A stretch of DNA of 64,000 nucleotides from Pseudoalteromonas xiamenensis (GTDB lineage: Bacteria > Pseudomonadota > Gammaproteobacteria > Enterobacterales > Alteromonadaceae). The notes beneath the pieces are model-generated. The model searched no databases, was not told where the DNA came from, and saw only the letters and a list, made by a program, of their open reading frames with translations. The translations under genes were made by a program, and so were the position numbers. Below, one piece after another: positions 10,228 through 20,752 of the stretch (position 1 is the stretch's first letter; every line of letters starts with the position of its first letter). The stretch is taken from the NCBI RefSeq assembly GCF_030994125.1, contig NZ_CP099917.1, forward strand, positions 2,717,501-2,781,500. Reading direction: 5' to 3'.

Positions 10228-11055
10228 GTGTTACATTGGCGCGTTGTTACATTGTTGTCTTTATGTATCGCCTTAAGCGCGTGTAGTTCCCGTCAAAAAC
10301 CAGCACCAGTGAGTAGTTTAGATACTCGTCAGACGTCTTCAACACAAAAAATTAATATTAAGGGGTCTTCCTATGTTGTAAAGCAAGGCGATACTCTTTT
10401 CTCTATTGCATTCGCCGCAAATCAAGATTACCGCACAGTTGCAAAGCGCAACAATATCCCAGCCCCATTCACTATTTACCCTGGGCAGAAGCTGTATTTT
10501 GACAATTCCAATAATAAAAATAAAAAGCGCAAAAAATATACCAATCTGAGTAATAAGTCTAGTTCTCAACAACGAAAATATAACAAAATTGTAAAAAAAG
10601 ATCTTGATCCGAAAAATCAACCAGAGTATGTTCAAAAAGAGGTCAATAAAAAATCCAGTAGTACCAATCAGTTGGATAGTAAAGGGGTACATTGGATTTG
10701 GCCTACGTCGGGTAAAATTACTCAACGGTTTTCGATTAAGGAAAATGGCTACAAAGGTTTGCAGATAAGTAACAAACAAGGGACTAACGTCGTTGCTGCT
10801 GCTGGTGGTGTGGTTGTGTACGCTGGAAACGCGTTACGCGGTTACGGCAATTTAATCATATTGAAACACGATGATGATTATTTAAGTGCATACGCGCACA
10901 ACTCAAAATTGCTTGTTAGAGAGCAACAGCAGGTTAAAGTTGGTCAAAAGATTGCCGAAATGGGAAGTACAGATGCTGAATCATCGGCGCTCAGATTTGA
11001 GATCCGCTTTAGAGGGCAGTCTGTTGATCCGGTGATCTATTTACCGAAAAACTAA
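10228..11055 (+). CDS. nlpD: NlpD-type lipoprotein, LysM plus degenerate M23/LytM domain
   Basis: 275-residue envelope lipoprotein, the regulator of AmiC-type amidases at the septum. The signal peptide ends in lipobox LSAC (Cys19). A LysM domain (YVVKQGDTLFSIAFAANQ) occupies about 49-93. A very basic, Lys/Asn/Ser-rich linker follows (about 95-145), then a LytM domain from about 150. The His found in E. coli NlpD before FEIR is Arg here (LRFEIRF), consistent with a catalytically dead amidase activator. The GTG start follows a strong GAGGAGAGGA. Promoters for rpoS often lie inside nlpD. Confidence 0.93.
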   Translation: MLHWRVVTLLSLCIALSACSSRQKPAPVSSLDTRQTSSTQKINIKGSSYVVKQGDTLFSIAFAANQDYRTVAKRNNIPAPFTIYPGQKLYFDNSNNKNKKRKKYTNLSNKSSSQQRKYNKIVKKDLDPKNQPEYVQKEVNKKSSSTNQLDSKGVHWIWPTSGKITQRFSIKENGYKGLQISNKQGTNVVAAAGGVVVYAGNALRGYGNLIILKHDDDYLSAYAHNSKLLVREQQQVKVGQKIAEMGSTDAESSALRFEIRFRGQSVDPVIYLPKN

Positions 11056-11104
11056 TTTAATCCAATCGGATGGATATGATCATTAAGTTGCTTGGGAGGA
11101 CGGT

Positions 11105-12100
11105 ATGAGTCAAACAGCGAAACTTGAATCAAAGAAAACGAGCGATTTTGAAGACAAATTCGAAGATGAAGTAACGATCGACGAATCGATTGATGATGAA
11201 GAAATACTCAACGAGGAAGATGACGCTGACGAAGAGATTTTTTTAAAAGATGAAGCCGTCAAAAATCTCGATGCGACTCAGCTTTATTTGAGTGAGATCG
11301 GATTTTCTCCGTTACTTAGTGCAGAAGAAGAAGTCTACTTTGCACGCAAAGCCCTCAAAGGATGCGAAGCTTCACGAAAACGTATGATTGAAAGTAACTT
11401 ACGTTTGGTAGTAAAGATCGCTCGCCGTTATAATAACCGTGGCCTTGCGCTACTCGATTTAATCGAAGAGGGCAATCTGGGTCTGATACGAGCCGTTGAA
11501 AAATTCGATCCTGAGCGCGGATTCCGATTTTCTACCTACGCAACTTGGTGGATACGTCAAACTATTGAACGTGCGATTATGAACCAGACCCGCACCATTC
11601 GTTTACCGATTCACGTTGTAAAAGAATTAAATGTGTACTTGCGAACTGCAAGAGAGCTTACACAAAAACTGGATCACGAGCCGACGGCTGAAGAAATAGC
11701 TGCTTGTTTGGATAAGCCTGTTGAAGAAGTAAGTCGGATGCTCCGACTAAATGAAAAAATCACCTCTGTAGACACGCCTATAGGTGGTGAGAATGACAAA
11801 GCCTTGTTAGATGTTCTTACGGATGAACGCGGTTTCGGTCCTGAAAATGAAGTTCAAAGCAATGACATCAACCGCCATATTGTTGATTGGTTGGGTGAGC
11901 TGAATCCAAAACAACGAGAAGTACTCGCCCGCCGCTTTGGTTTACTCGGATACGAACCATCTACGCTTGAAGATGTAGGACGAGAAATCGGTCTAACTCG
12001 TGAACGCGTGCGTCAAATTCAAGTTGAAGCTTTGCGCCGCTTGAAAGATATCTTGCAACACGAAGGGTTAAGTACAGATAGCCTTTTTGAACAGCTCTGA
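11105..12100 (+). CDS. rpoS: RNA polymerase sigma factor RpoS
   Basis: 331-residue stationary-phase and general-stress sigma factor. An acidic N-terminus (about 15-55) is followed by region 1.2/2 ([16 protein letters not shown]), region 2 ([39 protein letters not shown]) and region 4 ([21 protein letters not shown]). It lies directly downstream of nlpD, 49 bp away, in the classic order. Confidence 0.97.
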   Translation: MSQTAKLESKKTSDFEDKFEDEVTIDESIDDEEILNEEDDADEEIFLKDEAVKNLDATQLYLSEIGFSPLLSAEEEVYFARKALKGCEASRKRMIESNLRLVVKIARRYNNRGLALLDLIEEGNLGLIRAVEKFDPERGFRFSTYATWWIRQTIERAIMNQTRTIRLPIHVVKELNVYLRTARELTQKLDHEPTAEEIAACLDKPVEEVSRMLRLNEKITSVDTPIGGENDKALLDVLTDERGFGPENEVQSNDINRHIVDWLGELNPKQREVLARRFGLLGYEPSTLEDVGREIGLTRERVRQIQVEALRRLKDILQHEGLSTDSLFEQL

Positions 12101-12114
12101 TAGGTCCATTTTGT

Positions 12115-12147
12115 TAAAAAAACCACTCGCTAGAGTGGTTTTTTACT
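12115..12147. terminator. bidirectional terminator between rpoS and mutS
   Basis: AACCACTCGCTAGAGTGGTT is flanked by an A-run on the left and a T-run on the right. It can serve both convergent genes. Confidence 0.8.
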
Positions 12148-12214
12148 TTATGCGTGTACGCATAAACTCATGAAAGTATTCGTTCGTTATTCAACGACTC
12201 AGACTACGTCGTCT

Positions 12215-14818
12215 TTACTTTGTTAACGCTTTGAGTTCAAACAATAAATCGAGCGCTTGTTTTGGCGTTAACTCATTAGGGTCAATGCTCGTCAGTTTCT
12301 CTTCAAGTGGGTTTGCTGCTGGTAGCAGTGATAGCTGTGACTGTGTGGTCGTCGTCATGGTGTTTCCACGTTCATTTAATTCGGTTTCAATCACTGATTG
12401 ATGCGACTCTAGCAGTGCCAATTTTCGTTTTGCCGTTTGGATCACGTCTTTGGGTACGCCCGCAAGTGCCGCAACCTGCAATCCGAAACTTTTGCTCGCG
12501 GGGCCTTCCAACACGGTGTGCTTGAACGCGATCGTGTCGCCATGCTCTACCGCATCTAAATGCACATTGACAAGGCCATGCTTCAGTTGAGCGAGTTCTG
12601 TCAACTCAAAGTAATGTGTTGCAAACAAAGTTTTAGCCGATAGTTTCGACGCGAGATAGTCCGCGGTTGCATAAGCTAAAGATAAGCCGTCGTACGTACT
12701 TGTGCCGCGCCCGATTTCATCCATTAATACTAAGGATTGGCTCGTCGCATTATTTAATATCGTTGCTGTTTCAGTCATTTCAACCATAAATGTTGAGCGG
12801 CCAGAAGCAAGATCGTCACTTGCACCAATACGTGTAAAAATGCGATCAATAGCCCCAATTTGAGCACGGCTAGCTGGAACAAAACTACCGATATGAGCCA
12901 TTAATGCGATTAAGGCCGTTTGGCGCATGTAAGTTGATTTACCACCCATATTCGGACCTGTAATAATCAGCATTTTACGGTCTGTACTGAGTTTTACTGG
13001 GTTTGCGATAAATGGTGCCTTCGAAACTTGCTCAACAACAGGATGACGACCGCCTTCGATATCAAGTCCATCATGTTCATGTAATTCAGGTTTGCAATAA
13101 TCTAGCGTCTGTGCTCGTTCTGCAAATGTATTTAGCACATCCAAGTCAGCCAATGCGGCGGCCATAAGCTGCAATTGTTCAATGTAAGGTGCGATGAATT
13201 CAAACAACTCTTCATAGAGTTGCTTTTCAAGAGCGAGAGCCTTGCTTTGGCTCCCCAGTACTTTGTCTTCGTGTTCTTTAAGTTCCGGAATAATATATCG
13301 TTCATTATTCTTGAGAGTTTGTCTGCGAATGTAGTCGGCTGGCACTAAATGGCTATTTGCGCGACTTACATCTATGTAGAAACCATGAACTTTATTAAAA
13401 CCTATCTTTAGGGTACTGATCCCCGTACGAACACGTTCGCGTTCTTCCAATTGTTCAAGGATATCCGTCGCGCCTTCGCTGAGTGAGCGCCATTCATCCA
13501 GTTCCGCGTTGTAGCCAGGGGCGATGACACCACCATCTCGAATGAGTACGGGTGGGTTTTCAACAACGGCGCGAGTTAAAAGGTCGAGTAACTCAGGAAA
13601 TTCAGGTGTTTTACTGCAGATTGCAGTTAGGCGTGCGTCTTGGCTTTGTGCCAGGCTCTCGTGTAAGGGGGCGAGCACTTCTAATGCAAAACGCAAACGA
13701 GTTAGATCACGAGGTCTGGCATTACACAGAGCAAGCCGAGTAACTACGCGTTCGATATCACCAATTTGCTTCAAGAGCTCAAATAGCGACAAATACAATT
13801 GTTCGTCAATAATGCTCGAAATGGCGTTTAAACGCGCATTCAGTTCAAGTCTATCTCGTATCGGCGTATGAATTCGACGCTTAAGTAAGCGGGACCCCAT
13901 TGCTGTCGCCGTTTTATCTAATACTTGAGCCAAAGTATTTTCGATGCCACCACCTAAGTTAGTCGTCAGCTCCAAGTTTCTACGTGTCGCGGCATCAAGA
14001 ATGACGGCATGTTCATTTTTCTCAAGGCGAATTGCTCGAATATGCGGTAATGCCGTGCGCTGAGTGTCTTTGACATACTGCATAACACAGCCCGCAGCAA
14101 TCAAACCTCTAGTGGACTGTGATACGCCGAATCCAACGAGATCCTGTGTCCCAAACTGTTGGCAAAGTAAATGATTTGCCGTGTCTAAATCAAACTCCCA
14201 TTGAGGTCTACGGCGAGCTCCTTTGTATTTTTCCACTATGTGGAGCGCATTGAACTCTTCAGGGTAAAGCAGTTCAGCGGGTTGCAAGCGTTGCAGCGTT
14301 GAGAGCACAGCCTCCTCAGTGTCGAGTTCAACAATGGTGAATTCACCCGAGTTGATATCAAGGTAAGCGATGCCAAAGCATGTGGTTTTGTCCTGCCAAA
14401 TCGCAGCCAGTAGAGTGTCTTGTCGTTCCTGAAGTAAAGCCTCGTCGGTAACAGTGCCAGGCGTAACGATACGAACCACTTTACGTTCTACCGGACCTTT
14501 GCTGGTGGCGGGATCACCAATTTGCTCGCAAATTGCGACCGATTCTCCCATTTGCACAAGGCGGGCTAAATAGTTATCAACCGCATGATAAGGCACTCCC
14601 GCCATAGGAATTGGTTCTCCGCCAGCTTTTCCTCGATGAGTTTGCGAAATATCGAGCAGTTGGGCCGCTCTTTTAGCATCGTCAAAAAACAATTCATAGA
14701 AATCGCCCATTCGGTAGAACAATAGAATGTCTTTATGCTCCGACTTTATACGCAGATACTGCTGCATCATTGGAGTTTGTTGTTTTATAGTATGTTCAGA
14801 ATAGAGATCAATTGGCAT
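12215..14818 (-). CDS. mutS: DNA mismatch repair protein MutS
   Basis: 867-residue mismatch-recognition ATPase, near the usual length. The mismatch-binding Phe-X-Glu motif is in GDFYELF (Phe40, Glu42). Walker A is [13 protein letters not shown] near residue 620; Walker B and the signature are [20 protein letters not shown], followed by the [10 protein letters not shown] switch. The C-terminal tetramerisation tail is present ([14 protein letters not shown]). It is divergent from pncC and convergent with rpoS. Confidence 0.98.
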   Translation of the reverse strand: MPIDLYSEHTIKQQTPMMQQYLRIKSEHKDILLFYRMGDFYELFFDDAKRAAQLLDISQTHRGKAGGEPIPMAGVPYHAVDNYLARLVQMGESVAICEQIGDPATSKGPVERKVVRIVTPGTVTDEALLQERQDTLLAAIWQDKTTCFGIAYLDINSGEFTIVELDTEEAVLSTLQRLQPAELLYPEEFNALHIVEKYKGARRRPQWEFDLDTANHLLCQQFGTQDLVGFGVSQSTRGLIAAGCVMQYVKDTQRTALPHIRAIRLEKNEHAVILDAATRRNLELTTNLGGGIENTLAQVLDKTATAMGSRLLKRRIHTPIRDRLELNARLNAISSIIDEQLYLSLFELLKQIGDIERVVTRLALCNARPRDLTRLRFALEVLAPLHESLAQSQDARLTAICSKTPEFPELLDLLTRAVVENPPVLIRDGGVIAPGYNAELDEWRSLSEGATDILEQLEERERVRTGISTLKIGFNKVHGFYIDVSRANSHLVPADYIRRQTLKNNERYIIPELKEHEDKVLGSQSKALALEKQLYEELFEFIAPYIEQLQLMAAALADLDVLNTFAERAQTLDYCKPELHEHDGLDIEGGRHPVVEQVSKAPFIANPVKLSTDRKMLIITGPNMGGKSTYMRQTALIALMAHIGSFVPASRAQIGAIDRIFTRIGASDDLASGRSTFMVEMTETATILNNATSQSLVLMDEIGRGTSTYDGLSLAYATADYLASKLSAKTLFATHYFELTELAQLKHGLVNVHLDAVEHGDTIAFKHTVLEGPASKSFGLQVAALAGVPKDVIQTAKRKLALLESHQSVIETELNERGNTMTTTTQSQLSLLPAANPLEEKLTSIDPNELTPKQALDLLFELKALTK

Positions 14819-14838
14819 GTTGCTACCTAAGGTTAACT

Positions 14839-15336
14839 ATGAACTTACATCAAGAGATAACGACCCTTGCTGCAAAAGTAGGGGGTATTCTAACGGATAA
14901 GAGATTGACGATCACTACTATTGAATCATGTACCGGTGGTGGGATCAGTTATGCACTTACGGATACCCCAGGAAGTTCGACTTACATTGAGCAATGTTTT
15001 GTCACCTACAGCAATGCAGCCAAATCAACGCTGGCCAATGTTTCAAGTGAAACCCTCGCAGCTTTTGGTGCAGTAAGTGAACAAGTCGTATGTGAAATGG
15101 CTAACGGTGGCGCATTGGCTGCTCATGCTGATGTGGCCATTGCGGTTTCAGGCATCGCAGGACCTTCAGGTGGAAGTGTGGAAAAACCGGTGGGACTGGT
15201 GTGGTTTGCTTGGAAAGTACTGGATAAAACAATGAGTATGTCACACATCTTTTCAGGAAATCGATCTGAAGTTAGAAGCCAAGCTATTGCTTTTGCATTA
15301 GAAAATTTACTGAAGCTGCTTAATGATAAAAATTAG
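14839..15336 (+). CDS. pncC: nicotinamide-nucleotide amidase (CinA C-terminal domain family)
   Basis: 165-residue enzyme that deamidates NMN to NaMN in pyridine-nucleotide recycling. The family motif is TIESCTGGGISYALTDTPGSS, and AVSGIAGPSGGSVEKPVGLVWFAW completes the active site. The ATG at 14839 is preceded by AAGG and matches the family start. It lies just upstream of recA, the usual order. Confidence 0.93.
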   Translation: MNLHQEITTLAAKVGGILTDKRLTITTIESCTGGGISYALTDTPGSSTYIEQCFVTYSNAAKSTLANVSSETLAAFGAVSEQVVCEMANGGALAAHADVAIAVSGIAGPSGGSVEKPVGLVWFAWKVLDKTMSMSHIFSGNRSEVRSQAIAFALENLLKLLNDKN

Positions 15337-15337
15337 C

Positions 15338-15365
15338 TTGATACTGTAATTCTATACAGTATACT
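15338..15365 (+). promoter_or_regulatory. recA promoter with LexA (SOS) box
   Basis: TTGATA (15338-15343), 16 bp, TATACT (15360-15365). A near-perfect SOS box at 15342-15361, TACTGT-N8-ACAGTA, overlaps both elements, so LexA would block polymerase. It stands about 30 bp before the recA ATG. Confidence 0.92.
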
Positions 15366-15394
15366 GGATGTATTCAGCAAGTTTGGAGAAGCAA

Positions 15395-16444
15395 ATGAAC
15401 GATAACAAGCAAAAAGCGTTGGAAGCAGCATTGTCGCAGATCGAGCGTCAATTCGGTAAAGGTTCAATCATGAAGTTGGGTGATAGCCAAGCTTTAGATA
15501 TTGAAGCGATTTCGACCGGTTCACTCGGTATCGATATTGCGCTTGGTATTGGTGGTTTGCCGACAGGTCGTATCGTTGAAATTTACGGTCCTGAATCTTC
15601 AGGTAAAACAACGCTGACTTTACAAGTTATCGCTGAAGCTCAGAAGCAAGGTAAAACTTGTGCGTTTGTTGACGCTGAGCACGCACTTGATCCTGTTTAT
15701 GCACAAAAGTTAGGTGTCAATGTTGACGAACTACTTGTATCTCAACCAGATACAGGTGAGCAAGCTCTTGAAATCTGTGACATGTTAGTACGCTCTGGCG
15801 CCGTTGATGTTGTGATTGTTGACTCGGTTGCTGCATTAACACCTAAAGCCGAAATTGAAGGTGAAATGGGTGATACGCACGTAGGTTTGCAAGCTCGTTT
15901 AATGTCGCAAGCACTTCGTAAACTGACTGCAAACATCAAACGCTCAAACACGTTGTGTATTTTCATCAACCAAATCCGTATGAAGATTGGTGTGATGTTC
16001 GGTAACCCTGAAACGACCACTGGTGGTAACGCACTGAAATTCTACGCGTCGGTTCGTATCGATATTCGCCGTATCGGCTCAGTAAAAGAAGGTGAAGAAG
16101 TCGTCGGTAATGAAACCCGTGTTAAGATCGTAAAGAACAAAGTAGCGCCACCATTCAAACAAGCTGAATTTATCATCATGTACGGTGAAGGTATTTCCAA
16201 AGAAGGTGAGTTACTTGATTTGGGTGTACAGCATAAAATCGTTGATAAGTCGGGTGCTTGGTATAGCTACAATGGTAACAAAATCGGCCAAGGTAAATCG
16301 AACTCAATTAAGTTTTTAAAAGAAAACGTGGCGATCGCGAACGAAATCGAGGGCAAACTACGTGATATGTTACTTCTACAGGCAACTATTAAGCCTGAAG
16401 AAGGGGTTGATCCAGGTCTTGCTGAAAGTGAATTAGAACTATAA
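15395..16444 (+). CDS. recA: recombinase RecA
   Basis: 349-residue strand-exchange ATPase and LexA co-protease. Walker A is [10 protein letters not shown] (about 66-75); loop regions [20 protein letters not shown] and [26 protein letters not shown] are intact. The ATG at 15395 has TTTGGAGAA upstream and gives the standard N-terminus [10 protein letters not shown] regulatory recX does not follow; a terminator and a convergent porin gene do. Confidence 0.98.
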   Translation: MNDNKQKALEAALSQIERQFGKGSIMKLGDSQALDIEAISTGSLGIDIALGIGGLPTGRIVEIYGPESSGKTTLTLQVIAEAQKQGKTCAFVDAEHALDPVYAQKLGVNVDELLVSQPDTGEQALEICDMLVRSGAVDVVIVDSVAALTPKAEIEGEMGDTHVGLQARLMSQALRKLTANIKRSNTLCIFINQIRMKIGVMFGNPETTTGGNALKFYASVRIDIRRIGSVKEGEEVVGNETRVKIVKNKVAPPFKQAEFIIMYGEGISKEGELLDLGVQHKIVDKSGAWYSYNGNKIGQGKSNSIKFLKENVAIANEIEGKLRDMLLLQATIKPEEGVDPGLAESELEL

Positions 16445-16466
16445 TCGACAAGTATCGATTTAAGCG

Positions 16467-16500
16467 AAAAGAAAGCGGCGTAAGCCGCTTTCTTGTTTTT
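16467..16500. terminator. terminator between recA and the porin gene
   Basis: The stem AAGAAAGCGGC/GCCGCTTTCTT with a GTAA loop is followed by TGTTTTT. Confidence 0.85.
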
Positions 16501-16516
16501 AGGGAGAAGATGTTGA

Positions 16517-17680
16517 TTAGAAAACGTATTTAGCTGAAAGTTGAATGCGGTCTAAATCACCATCTAATCCACTTTCTGTTTCACGATTTGCGACTTTGTA
16601 TTCAACACCAAACGTTAGTTTTTTAACTGGCGAATAGAGGATGTTAGCACTATAACTATGAATTTTTTTCGTAGGGTCGCCTGAGTAAGCGAGTAGGTCG
16701 ACATTATTATCGGCATCAAAGAATGAATATAAGAATGTAGAACGTAATTGATCATTCCAGAAGTGTTGATACGCTACAAAGCCTGATGTTGAATCAATCG
16801 CATCTAGCCTGCTGCCATCATAAACCGCACCATGTGCCGCGTTCAAGCCTACATAGCGGCCAAGTCCAGAACCTTGTGTGAGCATAAACTTAACGTTGTC
16901 TTTCGAACCAACTTTCACCATACCTGATGCACTAATACCGAATGAAGATTCAGTTTCATCCGCAGCCCCGGCTTTGTAAGTAAGCTGACGAGCAAGTGCG
17001 GTCACAACAAAATTACCCCAGTCTGCATTGTGTGTGTAGCGAGCCGTGAAATCAGGCATGCTTGCGTCATCGGTAACAACCATTGCTTTATTGACTGTTA
17101 CAGTACTTTCAGGATTCTCCATTGAGAACGACCAATTACCAGTCGTATATTTGATCATGGCTTGACGATTAAATACCGTGCCTTCTGTTGGTCCGACAAA
17201 ATCAAGCGTTTCTGGCAATGCACCTACGTTTTGGAAGTTTGACCAAGCCTGACCAAACAACCAACCTTTATAGGTTACATAGGCCTGACGAATGCGAGGC
17301 ACATACGAGTTACTAACACGCTCATTACCGCCAGGTGTCACTAAAAAATCGAGTTCGATTTTTGTATCGATGCTACTCCCATCATCAAGCGCTGTTTTAG
17401 TACCAAAGAAGAAGCGTGATTGCTTTGCATGCATGTCAAATACCGCATCCTCGCTTGAGGTTGCCGATACTGGTGTGCTACTCGGAATATAGAAGTCTCG
17501 TCCTAGATTTTGCGCGCCAAGCGAGCCGTCGGAAAAATCACTCCACATCGCATCTAATTTGATGTAACCGCCATAGTTTACTGATGTACCGTTAAGGTCT
17601 GCCGCAAGAGCAGGAGCGCTGAGAACACTTGCAACCGCAAGTGCACACAAAGATTTTGTTGTCATAGTTTTGGTTGTCAT
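16517..17680 (-). CDS. DcaP-like trimeric outer-membrane porin
   Basis: 387-residue outer-membrane beta-barrel. The signal peptide ends in APALAAD (cleavage about residue 27). The mature start has a short helix-like region, then YGGYIKLDAMWSDF, a DIDTKIELDF-type block (SSIDTKIELDF), RIRQAYVTYKGWLFGQAWSNF and a C-terminal Phe (LSAKYVF). These features fit the DcaP family, which passes dicarboxylates and other small acids. It is divergent from acs with a shared 350-bp control region, suggesting a role linked to acetate or organic-acid use (inference). Confidence 0.85.
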   Translation of the reverse strand: MTTKTMTTKSLCALAVASVLSAPALAADLNGTSVNYGGYIKLDAMWSDFSDGSLGAQNLGRDFYIPSSTPVSATSSEDAVFDMHAKQSRFFFGTKTALDDGSSIDTKIELDFLVTPGGNERVSNSYVPRIRQAYVTYKGWLFGQAWSNFQNVGALPETLDFVGPTEGTVFNRQAMIKYTTGNWSFSMENPESTVTVNKAMVVTDDASMPDFTARYTHNADWGNFVVTALARQLTYKAGAADETESSFGISASGMVKVGSKDNVKFMLTQGSGLGRYVGLNAAHGAVYDGSRLDAIDSTSGFVAYQHFWNDQLRSTFLYSFFDADNNVDLLAYSGDPTKKIHSYSANILYSPVKKLTFGVEYKVANRETESGLDGDLDRIQLSAKYVF

Positions 17681-17741
17681 ACATTAAGTTCCTCTAATGG
17701 GCTTCGCACAAAAAACGAGCCAACTGGTCAAAATCACTTTT

Positions 17742-17793
17742 GTCTAAGGTTGCTTTTTACTCAATTACCCTTTGGTCTATGAGACTAAGGTCG
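17742..17793. promoter_or_regulatory. distal copies of the ACTAAGGTC box between porin and acs
   Basis: GTCTAAGGT at 17742-17750 and ACTAAGGTC at 17784-17792 resemble the box nearest acs. The rest of this 350-bp divergent region is AT-rich and shows no gene. Confidence 0.4.
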
Positions 17794-17947
17794 CGTGTGT
17801 TAATGTGTTTTTGTTATAGGTACTAATTGTAACGGTAAATCTAACTTTATTGATATAAATAATGGAATTAGAACAACTTACTGCGTGAAGCTTAGACAAT
17901 TTTTCGGAAACAGATAAATTTAGCCGAGTATAAATAGCCGAATTACA

Positions 17948-17975
17948 ACTAAGGTCTAATACTTTAAGGGATATT
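17948..17975 (+). promoter_or_regulatory. candidate CrbR box plus -10 of acs
   Basis: ACTAAGGTCT (17948-17957), exactly 12 bp, then GATATT (17970-17975). The same box with the same 12-bp spacing occurs before the symporter operon at 25416. The box would overlap the -35 position, as expected for a class II activator. Assignment to CrbR is inference. Confidence 0.5.
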
Positions 17976-18030
17976 GCTGATAGATCCTTGAGGAAAGCCG
18001 CAAGGCCAATAAATTAATATGGAGATGACT

Positions 18031-19971
18031 ATGTCACAGAGTATTTATCCAGTTCCTGAAGCATTCAAGAACACTGCACTCGTTGATAATGATCGCTATA
18101 ACGAACTATACCAACAATCTATAGACGATCCTGAGCAATTTTGGGCTCTACAAGGCAAACGACTGGACTGGTTTACCCCGTATAGTAAAGTAAAAAACAC
18201 GTCATTCGATAAAGGCCATATCAGTATTAAATGGTATGAAGACGGTGTACTAAACGTATCGTATAACTGTATTGACCGTCATTTAAAAGACAAAGCGGAT
18301 AAAGTAGCCATGATTTGGGAAGGCGACAATCCAAATCACAGTGAAAACATTACTTATCAAACACTTCACGATGAAGTCGCAAAATTGGCGAATGGCCTTC
18401 GCAAACTTGGTGTTAAAAAAGGCGATCGCGTTGCGATTTATATGCCCATGACGCCTCAAGCAATTTATGCGATGCAAGCGTGTGCGCGAATTGGTGCAAT
18501 TCACTCTGTGGTGTTTGGTGGCTTTTCGCCAACCGCAATTGCTGACCGAATCGTAGATTCGGGCGCGAAAGTCGTTATAACTTCTGATGAAGGGCGACGT
18601 GGTGGAAATTGCGTACCTTTGAAAGCGAACGTCGATGAAGCGTTAACACATAAAGATGTGAAAACGATTGAACATGTTATCGTTCATCAACTGACCGGTG
18701 GTGAAGTCGAGTGGAATGATGTTGACGTTTGGTGGCATGACCTCGTTGCCGATTTACCTGCAACATGTGAACCCGAACCAATGAATGCGGAAGATCCGCT
18801 TTTCATTCTCTATACATCTGGGTCAACGGGTAAACCAAAAGGCGTTGTACATACTTCTGGTGGTTATTTAGTTTACGCATCCATGACGCACGAATACGTG
18901 TTCGACATGAAAGAAAATGATGTCTATTGGTGTACAGCGGATGTGGGTTGGATCACGGGTCACAGTTATATGACTTATGGTCCACTTGCAAATGGTTGCA
19001 CACAAGTTATTTTTGAAGGTGTTCCGACATATCCTACGTCGGGTCGAATTGGTGATGTTGTTGATAAACATGGCGTTACGATTCTATATACGGCACCCAC
19101 AGCAATTCGAGCGTTGATGGCAAAAGGTGATGAACCAATAGCCTCTTCTACTCGTAAATCATTACGTTTGCTTGGGTCGGTTGGCGAACCGATTAACCCA
19201 GAAGCGTGGACATGGTATTACGATAAAATTGGTAACCAGCAGTGCCCAATCGTAGATACGTGGTGGCAAACTGAAACTGGTGGCATCATGATCACGCCAC
19301 TACCTGGCGCAATTGATATGAAGCCGGGTTCCGCAACGCGGCCATTCTTTGGTATTGCGCCGGCGCTATTCGATGCGGAAGGCAATACATTGGATGGAGC
19401 GAATGAAGGCAACTTAGTGATCCTCGATAGTTGGCCATCTCAAGCTCGTACAGTATTTGGTGATCATGAGCGATTTGAACAAACCTACTTCTCGGCTTAT
19501 CCTGGCGTTTATTTTACTGGTGACGGTTGTCGACGTGACGAAGATGGTTATTACTGGATTACGGGTCGTGTGGACGACGTTCTAAATGTATCAGGACATC
19601 GTTTAGGTACTGCAGAAATTGAAAGTGCGCTGGTTGCACACGAGTCGGTAGCGGAAGCTGCGGTAGTTGGTTATCCGCATGACATTAAGGGCCAAGGTAT
19701 CTATGTATACGTAACGCCAAATGAGGGTGTAACCGTCACTGAAGAGTTAACGAAAGAAGTGCGTAATTGGGTGCGGAAAGAGTTGAGCCCCATAGCCTCA
19801 CCTGACATGATCCAATGGACTCCAGGCCTGCCAAAAACACGCTCAGGTAAAATCATGCGTCGTATTTTGCGAAAAATCGCAGCGAACGAATACGAACAAT
19901 TGGGTGATACATCAACGCTTGCAGACCCATCTGTGGTTGAAGAGTTAATTGAGAATCGCTTGAACCGTTAA
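18031..19971 (+). CDS. acs: acetyl-CoA synthetase
   Basis: 646-residue AMP-forming acetate-CoA ligase for acetate scavenging. The A3 P-loop-like motif [11 protein letters not shown] is near residues 260-271; WWQTETGG and the C-terminal [24 protein letters not shown] are present. [11 protein letters not shown] carries the lysine that is reversibly acetylated in this family. The ATG at 18031 follows GGAG at 18021-18024 and is chosen over an ATG at 18019. It is followed by the CrbR-like regulator gene. Confidence 0.97.
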   Translation: MSQSIYPVPEAFKNTALVDNDRYNELYQQSIDDPEQFWALQGKRLDWFTPYSKVKNTSFDKGHISIKWYEDGVLNVSYNCIDRHLKDKADKVAMIWEGDNPNHSENITYQTLHDEVAKLANGLRKLGVKKGDRVAIYMPMTPQAIYAMQACARIGAIHSVVFGGFSPTAIADRIVDSGAKVVITSDEGRRGGNCVPLKANVDEALTHKDVKTIEHVIVHQLTGGEVEWNDVDVWWHDLVADLPATCEPEPMNAEDPLFILYTSGSTGKPKGVVHTSGGYLVYASMTHEYVFDMKENDVYWCTADVGWITGHSYMTYGPLANGCTQVIFEGVPTYPTSGRIGDVVDKHGVTILYTAPTAIRALMAKGDEPIASSTRKSLRLLGSVGEPINPEAWTWYYDKIGNQQCPIVDTWWQTETGGIMITPLPGAIDMKPGSATRPFFGIAPALFDAEGNTLDGANEGNLVILDSWPSQARTVFGDHERFEQTYFSAYPGVYFTGDGCRRDEDGYYWITGRVDDVLNVSGHRLGTAEIESALVAHESVAEAAVVGYPHDIKGQGIYVYVTPNEGVTVTEELTKEVRNWVRKELSPIASPDMIQWTPGLPKTRSGKIMRRILRKIAANEYEQLGDTSTLADPSVVEELIENRLNR

Positions 19972-20017
19972 TTGAGCGTTAAAAACTTGATTCTCATTGA
20001 GTTATAAACGTACTATA

Positions 20018-20053
20018 ACGGCTGCCCTTGCGCTCAAGGGCAGCCGATTTTTT
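20018..20053 (+). terminator. acs terminator
   Basis: GGCTGCCCTT/AAGGGCAGCC stem with a GCGCTC loop, then GATTTTTT. It lies 12 bp before the next ATG. Confidence 0.8.
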
Positions 20054-20064
20054 AGGAGCAAACC

Positions 20065-20718
20065 ATGAGTCAGTTTTTAATCGCAGATGACCATCCTCTG
20101 TTTAGGGAAGCACTAAAAGGAGCCTTACTGTCTCGAATTGAAGGCTTAACTGTATTCGAATCGGATAACTTCGACTGTACATTGGCTGTTTTGTCTGAGC
20201 AAGAAGACTTAGATTTGTTGTTGTTAGACCTCCACATGCCCGGTAATGGCGACTTATATGGACTAATTCGTATTCGCGAAGATTACCCCAGTTTGCCTAT
20301 TGCCGTCGTGTCAGGCAGTGAAGATTTAACTATTGTCTCTAAAGTCATGGGATATGGAGCAATGGGTTTTATTCCAAAAGCTTCATCCTCAGATGATATT
20401 GCCTATGCCATTGAGCAAATACTTGAAGGGGAGTCTTGGTTGCCGGAATCAATTAAAGATAAAGTGGCTGCCATTACTGTAGAAGATAAAGAACTTGCAC
20501 AGCAGGTAGCTTCTTTAACTCCACAACAATACAAAGTGCTGCAATATTTACATGAAGGTCTGTTAAATAAGCAAATTGCATATGAATTGAATATATCTGA
20601 GGCCACCATTAAGGCCCACATTACTGCAATATTTAGAAAATTGGGTGTGTACAATCGTACTCAAGCTGTGCTGATCGCCTCAAAATTACAACTAGAACCA
20701 ATCGAACCATCAGCGTAA
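20065..20718 (+). CDS. crbR: LuxR-family response regulator, CrbR/ErdR-like
   Basis: 217-residue two-component regulator. The receiver domain spans about 1-120 with phosphoacceptor Asp55 (LLLLDLHMPG) and acidic pocket DD at 8-9. The NarL/LuxR HTH covers about 150-210 (LTPQQYKVLQYLHEGLLNKQIAYELNISEATIKAHI). Position directly after acs and close to a symporter-kinase hybrid fits CrbR of the CrbS/CrbR system, which activates acs in Vibrio and related bacteria. The symbol is assigned by context and family, not by a search. Confidence 0.8.
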   Translation: MSQFLIADDHPLFREALKGALLSRIEGLTVFESDNFDCTLAVLSEQEDLDLLLLDLHMPGNGDLYGLIRIREDYPSLPIAVVSGSEDLTIVSKVMGYGAMGFIPKASSSDDIAYAIEQILEGESWLPESIKDKVAAITVEDKELAQQVASLTPQQYKVLQYLHEGLLNKQIAYELNISEATIKAHITAIFRKLGVYNRTQAVLIASKLQLEPIEPSA

Positions 20719-20752
20719 GAGGCAAAGCCTCTTACAGCCAAACTTTTCATGT

